Of a stretch of 64,000 nt of DNA, positions 56,620-64,000 are shown piece after piece. Every line of letters begins with the position of its first letter. Position 1 is the stretch's first letter. The translations under genes and the position numbers were made by a program. The DNA is from Hexactinellida sp. DTS-2022 (Eukaryota > Porifera > Hexactinellida). Below the pieces are notes generated by a model. That model made no database searches, was not told the origin of the DNA, and was given only the letters and a program-made list of their open reading frames with translations. The stretch is taken from assembly GCA_028753945.1 (NCBI GenBank), contig JAPNXP010000006.1, positions 2,480,001 to 2,544,000 of the forward strand. Reading direction: 5' to 3'.

Positions 56620-57170
56620 TTATGAATCCATTCTTACTTCTCGAACTGAGAACAGTCATTTCTGACTACATTAACGCTTCCATAAAGTCCTGAATCACTG
56701 AAAATCTATACTCAACATCCAAAATATTGTTCACATAAAGGTCAAAGTAGTTTATATGAACCACATTTGACCTTTGCATGTCCTTAGGAGCTGAATGAAG
56801 CGTTGTATAGTAAAAAAATATTTTTTTGGGATTTTGTAATGGTGATTTCCTTTAATATAGGGTCCATTTGATAGTCTTGGGGTAAAACACCAAAATTGAT
56901 CAAAAAATCATATAGAAAGAGAAAATTCGAAAAGTTAGGGGCCATTATCGATCTTTGTGGTACAAATTCTAACGTACCTCCTCTGAAAACAATTCTCAGT
57001 CTCCCGTGTACCTAGAATTCAAACTTACTAGTGAAAAAGGCTCGCAAAACCCGATTTCATTTACTTCCAAAATACATTTTGGGGCTCTCAGACGCACGGT
57101 TTAGAAAATTGCCATATATGGCATGGATATGTGCCACATTTTGATGATGCAGCATTTTTGTATTTCATAA
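56620..57170. other. AT-rich stretch, no gene seen
   Basis: I see no coding signal or repeat structure here. Confidence 0.4.
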
Positions 57171-57179
57171 ACTATAGAC

Positions 57180-57383
57180 CAGGGGTCGGCAACCCTAGGC
57201 ACGCGTGCCACTTATGGCACGCGAAGTGTTTTCCATGGCACGCCAAGTGATTCACCAAACATTTTCCGTGGTGACCATATTATGTTTTCTCTAAAAATAA
57301 ATTATGTTTGGCACGCAAGGTCATAAATATGTTGACATTATAGGTAAACTGGTACACATCATTCAAAAGGTTGCCGGTCCCTG
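57180..57383. mobile_element. hAT MITE with caggggtcggcaacc ends
   Basis: The ends caggggtcggcaacc and ggttgccggtccctg are inverted with one change. ctatagac is duplicated on both sides (57172-57179, 57384-57391). Repeated ggcacgc words lie inside. Confidence 0.9.
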
Positions 57384-57391
57384 CTATAGAC

Positions 57392-58470
57392 AGTTGAGCT
57401 TAGCTCTAAACGATTATTCACATCCTTATATCATGCATATAACATTGGAATAACAAATGAGAGTATAATCCAAATATTTACCATGCTAAGAAGTCCAATA
57501 CCATATATGGAGGTGTTATGTGACCATCACAGAAAATCAATAATTAAAATCAAAGTTGTTCTAGAGCTTAGCTCTTTTTTGCTAACACTACTAGTGATCG
57601 TTTTCAAGGTATATGAACTACTTGAAATAGGTTCAAAAACCTTTTCTGTTAGTATTAATGAAAGTTAGTGCCACTATTGCGTCCTTATAGACCCATTTAT
57701 CCGCATAAATATTTGGAATATCGGCTGAGGCAAAAGCTAGAACACTCCGAACATATTTATTTTATAACCTAGAATTTTTTTGATACGAAGGTAAACATCA
57801 ATAGAAATAATCTTACCGTTGCAATTCCCAAAATCTTTCATTGTTACAAAATTATTCATGAAAGATTTCCAAAATCGGTCCAATTTAGGCAAAGTCCAGA
57901 CCAAAATTCGTAAATTGCAAATATTTTAAAACTAAGCGGTTTTAGAAAGGAAAACGTCCATTGGAAATTACGTAAATATATCGTAGATGAGATATTGGAT
58001 AAAAAACAATGGTTTCTTCTGATTTATCACTTCAAACAAATCAAATGGACACTATAATCGTAAATGGGGACCAAAAACCACATTTTTAAAAAATCTTGAG
58101 ACATGATGACATTCTCGGGCATGTTTTGATAAAATATTGTTTACTTTAGGTACCCAGAGTTGGCCCACGTTTAAAATTTTAAGTTTCTACTACAGAAAAA
58201 ATTATAGCCATACCTATGTAACACTAAGGTAATGTAAGGAAGCGTTAAATCAAATGTTATATGGTTCTTCTATAAAATCACTTTATAATGAAAGTACGAT
58301 TTGAAGCAATTCAAACTTCCAGCAGCTCAATCTGAAAAATTCTATGTCATATTGGATTCAAATTTTCAGTGCTTTAAGTTATCATAATATACTGTTATAA
58401 ACACACATCTGATTTTGGTTCATCACCAAAGAGGGGCAGTTATCACAGCTTCAGGTAGTATTAATTAAGG
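57392..58470. other. Upstream flank of ATAD3, no other gene seen
   Basis: AT-rich sequence without a clear promoter motif. I could not fix a transcription start for the gene beginning at 58755. Confidence 0.4.
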
Positions 58471-58477
58471 CATAGAT

Positions 58478-58639
58478 CAGGGACGGGCGGATATCTGGCC
58501 AGCCCAGGGCAAGGAGGAGCTTTTAGTATAAATCCGGGCCATGCCCCGTGCAATTATACGAACAAGCTGGGCTGGGCTCGGGATACATTGTTTTAACCTA
58601 GGACTTTTGAACCGGATGTCCCCCGCTGGGACCGCCCTG
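58478..58639. mobile_element. hAT MITE just upstream of ATAD3
   Basis: The ends cagggacgggcgg and ccgccctg are inverted with small differences, flanked by gcatagat/gtatagat (8 bp, one change). It is GC-richer than its surroundings and ends about 115 bp before the ATAD3 start codon. Confidence 0.75.
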
Positions 58640-58754
58640 GTATAGATCACTATCTAATGATGACGGATCATCCACTTATTTTTCAAATGTTTTCAAGCCT
58701 ATTTACGATAATTAGAAGCCGTTTTTGTAATTTTATCGTTTATTTAATTAAATT

Positions 58755-59465
58755 ATGTCATGGATTCCTGGAATTTCAGCAATTTCTAATTGGCTTACTT
58801 CTGAAGGAAAAAATGTCTCTACATCTAGAGAATTAAATGTTTCTGATCCGACGAATGAAATTTTACCATCTCCCCAACCAAATTCACCATCTCCCCAACC
58901 AAATTCACCTACTAATTTTATTTCATCGATTGATCCTACTGGTTTTGAGCGAGCGGCTATTGCTATTAAAGAAATAAATAAATCCCCTCATGCTGCTAAA
59001 ATTCTAGAGGTTACCTCTGAGCAAGAAAAATCAAAACGCAAAGAAATGGAACTTCGGCAAGAACAACTACGTCTTTCTCTTATGCGTGAGAAGTCTCAAC
59101 TCTTTGAAAGAGATCAAGAAGCAAAGAAGGAATCCAACCTTCAAGTAATTGAACAGCAGCAGAGATTAGCCCAATACAGAGATAAATTGGAGCGACAAAG
59201 GTATTCAGACCAGATGAATCAACAGAAACAATTACATTCTGAAAACCTCAGAGCTCAGGAAGAATCTGTCTTAAAACAAGAGGCTTTGCGCAAGAGTACA
59301 TTAAATTATGAGAATAACCTCAAACTTGCGACTGATATGGATAAGATTAAAGCTGAGACATTTGCTAAAGGAGAAGTAGAAAGAAAGAACCAAGACTTAA
59401 CTTTGGATCAAATTAAACTAAAAGAAGAAGAGCGTAGAAGAACTGTTTTGCTATCGATTAGCGAG
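58755..59465 (+). CDS. ATAD3: ATAD3 first coding exon (mitochondrial AAA protein)
   Basis: The exon encodes 237 residues from MSWIPGISAISNW to RRTVLLSISE and ends exactly at a gtaaga donor (59466). MSW at the start, IDPTGFERAA (residues 59-68), YRDKLERQRYSDQM (141-154), NLRAQEESVLKQEALRK (164-180) and LKEEERRRTVLLSI match the N-terminal half of ATAD3. In animals this part is a proline-containing start followed by coiled coils that precede the membrane segment and the AAA+ ATPase. ATAD3 sits in the mitochondrial inner membrane and organises nucleoids and contact sites. A 21-bp coding duplication gives PSPQPNS twice (38-51). The frame is open and clean, unlike everything else here. The membrane and ATPase exons are not found before 64000, so intron 1 would exceed 4.5 kb. 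Confidence 0.9.
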
Positions 59466-59694
59466 GTAAGATTCACTATTTGAATGTAAATATTTTACGT
59501 TTTAAGTTAATAACTAACGAGCCCTTCGGTCTCTGTCGCTTTGCGACAGATCGGTGCTACGCACCTCAAGTTAACGGCCGCTATGCAGCCTTACTCCTCA
59601 CCCTTTCTACCATGGAAATGGTAGAAAGGGACGTTATATAGATCCCTATAAAAGATTTCCATTTTTTTAACTTGTTTTCCATATTCTAAATCTA

Positions 59695-60150
59695 TAAATG
59701 CGAATTCGTGTACAGCATACTTGTTTACTTATAATACCCGGTGAAAGCTAACTTCTAAGTTGATTTGGAATTTTATCAATTTGTTTACCTATTTTTGTAA
59801 ACAACAACAACAAATATTAATATTATAAATTTATAATTGCGAAATGTGTGTTCAGCATACTTGTTAACCTATAATATCCGTTGAAAGCTAACTTCTAGGT
59901 TGATTTTGAATTTTCATTAATTTGTTTACTTATTTGTGTCAACAACAACAATAAATATTCATATTATAAATTTCTAAATGCGAAATTTGTGTTCAGCATA
60001 CTTTCTTAGCTATAATCCCCGTAGAAAGCAAACTTCTAGGTTGATTTAGAATTTTCATTAATTTGTTCACTTATTTGTGTCAACAACAACAATAAATATT
60101 CATATTAGAAATTTTAAATGCGAAATTCGTGTTCAGCATACTTGTTACCT
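59695..60150. repeat. Tandem ~145-bp repeat inside Helitron H6
   Basis: Three full copies and one partial copy of the block gtgttcagcatacttgtt ... ctaacttctaggttgatt ... aacaacaacaataaatatt. The same block occurs at 6830-6990. Confidence 0.85.
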
Positions 60151-60236
60151 ATTATAACATTTGGAACTTAATCTCTATCTCAATAATAAATGCGGTTTCT
60201 AGTCCCCCATCACTTTAATACATCCGGGCAAACAAA

Positions 60237-60238
<2 letters not shown>

Positions 60239-60296
<58 letters not shown>
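60239..60296. repeat. (CA)n microsatellite
   Basis: About 29 ca dinucleotides at the 5' region of Helitron H6, where sister copies have gt/ca runs too. Confidence 0.95.
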
Positions 60297-60300
<4 letters not shown>

Positions 60301-60515
60301 ACAATCGAGATTTAATAATATAAATGTATTCGGCAAAATATCAACCGCACTTATAATTTGTTCATGGTCCACTTTTATATATTGTCGTTTCCAGCCCTTA
60401 TAATTTTAGTTCGTGACTTATGCAGAGTTTTTATTTTATTCGTTTTTCTGCCAAGATTGTATGTTATGTATATAGACAAACACATAGACGCTAGCAAGGT
60501 ATTTCTAAAAAGGTA

Positions 60516-60709
60516 CAGTCAGGTTATTTTATTATGAACATTAAAGGGATCAAAAATTGTGTTCATAATAGAGAGACTTCATAATAAGCGAACTCAACTT
60601 AATACAAGCCCTATGTAAGTTGTTAAATTGGGACCGTAGGGTTTGTTCATAATAAAAAATCTTCATATTAAGCAGACGAAATCTTGTTCATAATAAGCAG
60701 ACCTGACTG
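60516..60709. mobile_element. Tigger-like MITE with cagtcaggt ends
   Basis: The ends cagtcaggttattttattat and, reversed, cagtcaggtctgcttattat are inverted copies next to TA. Several ttcataat words lie inside. tatttctaaaa occurs just outside both ends, so the flank may also be duplicated. Confidence 0.75.
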
Positions 60710-60711
60710 TA

Positions 60712-61220
60712 TTTCTAAAAGGGTATTAGCGTGCTTGTAAGAATGGCTCTACATTTCTTAAACTTCTGTTCCATAGATGATAAATTATTTAAGTATTTTA
60801 AAAGTATTGTGAAATTTGATTAGCATTCTAATTTATGAAAAGACATATTTGATATATTCTATGACATCAATATAGACTCCGAAAGTGTTGATTTGTCCAA
60901 AGGAAACTAATCCGGACTCCTAGCCATAGGACTACTAAACTGCAACTACTGGCACTGAGAGAGAACTGAATGTTTTTGTATTATTTAAATTAAATGAATG
61001 TACGTATATCAAAAACTAATTTTCAATTCAAAAAGTCATTTTCAGATTATTTCAAATTGCTAGCAGATGAATCAACTCAATCAAATTATTTCAAAAAGTG
61101 ATTCATTTTTCAGATCATAATGATTAATTAATCCTGCCGGAGTGAACTTTTTAATGAAAAATTTTGGTGCACGAATACTTTTGGCTTGCCATAGTATTCT
61201 TACATCTGATTTTCTCATTG
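60712..61220. other. ATAD3 intron sequence, no exon recognised
   Basis: I looked for a second ATAD3 exon (the stretch before the membrane segment) and found none here. Confidence 0.35.
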
Positions 61221-61560
61221 AGGCTTCGCGTCCCCAAGAATAGGCTGATTGACCCCTAACAAAAAAATCTATTTAATAATGATTTATCTATTCTAACATA
61301 TTAGCTATCATATGTAACAAAGAGCTTGCTCTAGCTATCCTACTTTTTTTATTTCAGCATTTATTGTGTAATTAGAACCAAAATGCTTCTATTAGAAAAC
61401 AATTTTAATTTTAAATAATGCGATTTGTATACATCATAGCTTTATTTTTGGGGAAACTTGATTGGAATAAGGCCGAAATTATCCATTACTGGAATTAGGC
61501 CGAAAATTATCCAACAATGGAATAAGGCCGAATTATCCAATACTGGAATAAGGCCGAAAA
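61221..61560 (+). repeat. Left terminal repeat of MULE 2 with tandem units
   Basis: A unique outer part (61221-61460) is followed by about four units of ggaataaggccgaaaattat-type sequence (61465-61560). Confidence 0.8.
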
Positions 61561-61739
61561 TATTTACCACTACCACAAATCGAATTATGTCCAAACAAGA
61601 ATAAGAAGTTTAATGAGTGTTGATTCTAATAATACACAATAATTAGTGGAAGAACAAGTACAGTATATTAGTAAGAAAAATATTAAGAAAGTCTCTACTG
61701 GCCCTCTTCCACCTTGAAGACTCGTTGACACTACCGTTA

Positions 61740-63250
61740 GAGAAATATTTGGAGAAAAGTATCTATTGGCCCTCTGTAAACTGGACAACTAGTTGGCTCT
61801 CCTATAGTAGCGTTTATCTCGGTACATTGGTAGCAAGTTTGTAAACGGCGGCATGGCAAGATAAGTGTATCTGCTTCATGTACTAGACACACTCGACAAG
61901 GTCTTACATTGCCTGTATTTTCTGGCATATTGTGGGTGCAGCTATATCATCAATTTCAGATGTAGTATCCACTTCTCCATTATTATTTGGTGGGAATAGA
62001 TCCTCAAGGTCCTTGAATTTTGTTTTATATTGGCAACAAATTGCCTTCAAATAATCCAGGGAATTCATTTCTCCTTGTGATAACTTTCTTTGAAGCTCTG
62101 CAATGATGAGTTCTTTCTGGAGGACTATTGGTCTAGGTTTATGACGAATAGCGAGACATTGTTATCTATCCTCTCCATGTCTTTGTCGAATGTTGTAATT
62201 ATTTTGTCCAAATTTTTAACAAACTCCCAAAAATTGTGATTATGTAACCTGAACCGTTTCTTCTTGGTAGAATGAAAACTCTCCAAATCGTTATTCGTAC
62301 GTTTTACATTTTGGTAAACTTATAGTCTCGCTGCTCCAATCTGTTTCAACCAATATTTCTCGTAATAAAGCAATAGTTTTTCCAACTTTTCGTTTTCTAA
62401 TTAAGATAAGATTGGTTTCTCGTGTTTAAGGTCGTGATACATATCCACAATTTTATTTGAAGGAAGTAATGGTAAAGACAATAATAATTCTGCCCATTTC
62501 CTGAATTCTTGATTCGAAGTATACAAATTCGATAAACATTCTTCAGTATTCCAGTTTTATATACTGCTTGATCATGATGGAATTTGCAGCCACTACTTCT
62601 GACATTGGGGTATTTCTGTGATGATGAATTAGATAGTGCAGTTTCATAATCTGTAATAATACCAGTTGCTGTAAAGGGTAGAATCTCTTTAACCTTCATA
62701 ATTACTTTATCGTACAATGTTCCGGTCTTCTTGGTCATCAGGATGTGAATAGCTGGTAATGAATAAGTCATATATTGTAGGAAAATATTTAGTAACTGGT
62801 AAAACTGTCTGGGAACAACGTAAATGTAGCCTCTGCTTGCACCAATGATTCATTTGCATCAGATTGGAAGGTAGTTATCCATCTAGGACCCATGAATCCT
62901 ATTGCAACCTCAATGTGGTACATACCTTCTGATGAAAATGCATGGTATACTTTAAACTCTTCATCGCAAATTTCTAGTAGGGATATTGCAGTTTGGGTAT
63001 TCAAATGCACCTGGGTCTATGCATCCGTCTTCGTTTAAACATTGAATTTTCTAATCGAGGAAAGCTAATATAGCCACCAAACTTCTGATTGATTGACTTC
63101 TTCATCAAAGATTTCACGAAGTGTTCCTTGCGAAATTTCAGATTTACGTTTATTTCTGGATACAACCTTGCTTAATTTAGTTTGATTTTCTGTTGATCCC
63201 GGACATAAGTGTTCACCACCTACTTTCGAATCCTTCCGATAACCTTCCAT
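61740..63250 (-). pseudogene. MULE transposase plus RING, degenerate
   Basis: From 63250 the minus strand reads MEGYRKDSKVGGEHLC, then (63010-62789) VYHAFSSEGMYHIEV and TTFQSDANESLVQAEATFTL, where the MULE D-G-T-F block has become EATFTL. Next (62771-62397) come YSLPAIHILMTKKTGTLYDK, ATGIITDYETALSN with the second Asp region, and CKFHHDQAVYKTGIL, the C-x-FH block. Near 61928 a RING remnant reads VRPCRVCLVHEADTLILPC, LQTCYQC and PTSCPVYRG, with the RING His replaced by Arg and the last Cys by Tyr. The order of parts equals that of the MULE at 30.2 kb. Several stops and lost residues show it is long dead. Confidence 0.7.
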
Positions 63251-63289
63251 AACTTCGGAGCTGGCAAACAGTAATCAACACCTACATGC

Positions 63290-63959
63290 AAACTCGGCCT
63301 TATTCCAGTATTGGATAATTTTCGGCCTTAGGCAATTCTGCCTTATTCCAGTATTGGATAATTCGGCCTTAGGCAATTCTTCCTTAATCCAGTTTTAAAA
63401 ATATGTTAATTTGGCTCGAATTTTCGGCCTTAGTCAGTTAACCCATTTTTTGAAATGCGTTGATTTGAAGTCGATTTGAGCCTATACTAATTTAGTCCAT
63501 ATTAGTATACATTGCGTGACAGACTTCGATTAGCGATATAAACTTTGAAACCAATAGGAATGCTTGAGTAATTTCGAAATGTCATTATTTCAAAAAAATT
63601 CCAACTAGTCACTCCTGTAGAATTGAAATAAATATGAATTCAATTAAGTAAGTCTGTCACGCATTGTGCACTAGTATGTACTTATTTAGTATAGGCTCAA
63701 ATCAACTTGAAATCAAAGCATTTCACAAAATAGAGTTATGATGTATACAAATCTCCTGATTTTGAGTTCTATATATTGTTTTCTCATAGAAGCATTTTAG
63801 TTCCAATTATATAATAATTGTTGAAATAAGAAAAGTAGGATAGCTAGAGACAAGCTCTCTGTTACAAATGTTAGGTTGTATGTCAAAATAGATAAATCAT
63901 TATTAAATACAATATTTTATTAGGGGTCAAGCAGCCTATTTCTTGGGGACGCGAAGCCT
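63290..63959 (-). repeat. Right terminal repeat of MULE 2
   Basis: Inverted tandem units (ttcggccttaggcaattc, cttattccagtattggataa) at 63293-63432, then the outer part 63726-63959 matching 61221-61460 in reverse. Confidence 0.8.
63451..63725. mobile_element. Palindromic MITE nested in the MULE 2 right end
   Basis: Inverted arms of about 85 bp start tgaaatgcgttgatttgaag and contain gcctatacta and gcgtgacagac. The left MULE end has no such insertion. Confidence 0.8.
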
Positions 63960-64000
63960 TGAGCCTCCCTTGCTATGAATGATTGATTTGAGATTATAAT

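Larger units (their letters stand above)
59518..60323 (-). mobile_element. Helitron H6 in ATAD3 intron 1
   Basis: On the minus strand it starts ttatattattaaatctcg (the expected tc is changed) and ends gagaccgaagggctcg before t, the same 3' end as H1. A gtcgcaaagcgac hairpin lies near the 3' end and a ca-rich run near the 5' end. It begins 52 bp past the exon 1 donor. Confidence 0.7.
61221..63959 (-). mobile_element. Second MULE with repeat-bearing inverted ends
   Basis: Long inverted ends begin aggcttcgcgtccccaagaa and share taataatgatttatct, agctatcctactttt and gatttgtatacatcat. Inside each, a ~25-bp unit (actggaataaggccgaaaat, attatccaa) is repeated. The right end is enlarged by a nested MITE (63451-63725). 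The interior is a decayed MULE transposase plus RING gene on the minus strand. A target duplication is not clear. Confidence 0.75.

Noticed and set aside
1-64000. tRNA or rRNA genes
   Set aside because: No cloverleaf with A/B boxes or rRNA core sequence was noticed by eye; a covariance-model scan would be decisive.

Overview
The window is AT-rich animal DNA with spliceosomal introns, microsatellites, minisatellites and very dense transposable elements. The families seen (THAP/P-like, RAG1/Transib-like, hAT, Harbinger, MULE, Helitron, integrase-type) and the only clear host gene, ATAD3, fit an invertebrate metazoan. I cannot place the species. Nothing looks bacterial or plasmid-like, and I saw no CRISPR, rRNA or tRNA. 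Almost every transposase is broken by stops, frameshifts or nested insertions. All reading was by eye, without database searches.

Region by region. 1-7.3 kb: two TTAA-flanked short elements, a small THAP gene, a foldback MITE, two adjoining Helitron pieces, a decayed 66-bp-repeat coiled-coil sequence and a GC-richer scrap with a GIY-YIG-like motif. 7.7-9.8 kb (minus): a nearly full-length fossil of a RAG1/Transib-superfamily transposase. 10.3-12.4 kb: a MITE and a 1.7-kb element whose ends begin CACAGTGGGCCAA. 12.9-16.9 kb: a P-like (THAP9-type) element with both inverted ends and a target duplication, inserted in a Helitron. 17.6-20.8 kb: a Harbinger nuclease split by a MITE, a second P-like fossil and a hAT transposase end. 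21.2-23.5 kb (minus): an OTU-protease-like sequence, a well-spliced unknown gene and an integrase C-terminal piece. 23.6-26.1 kb and 39.3-41.9 kb: two near-identical THAP elements in opposite orientation, with filled and empty sites for later insertions.

29.6-33.3 kb: a Myb/SANT-like gene split by a MULE whose 531-codon frame (MULE transposase plus C-terminal RING finger, one internal TAG) lies between inverted arrays of a ~26-bp repeat. 34.5-39.3 kb: two intron-bearing DDE integrase genes. 43.3-52.9 kb: MITEs, a Tigger-like element, a 2.3-kb minisatellite with higher-order repeats, and a palindrome with arms of about 220 bp. 53.1-55.1 kb (plus): a second RAG1-like fossil. 58.75-59.47 kb: first exon of ATAD3, with a hAT MITE upstream and a Helitron just inside intron 1. 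61.2-64.0 kb: a second, degenerate MULE with the same architecture as the first.

The most notable points are the two RAG1-like fossils, with terminal repeats starting with the V(D)J heptamer sequence on a separate element nearby, and the two MULEs that pair a RING finger with tandem-array terminal inverted repeats. RING and OTU domains near transposases suggest that mobile elements here repeatedly carry ubiquitin-pathway domains.
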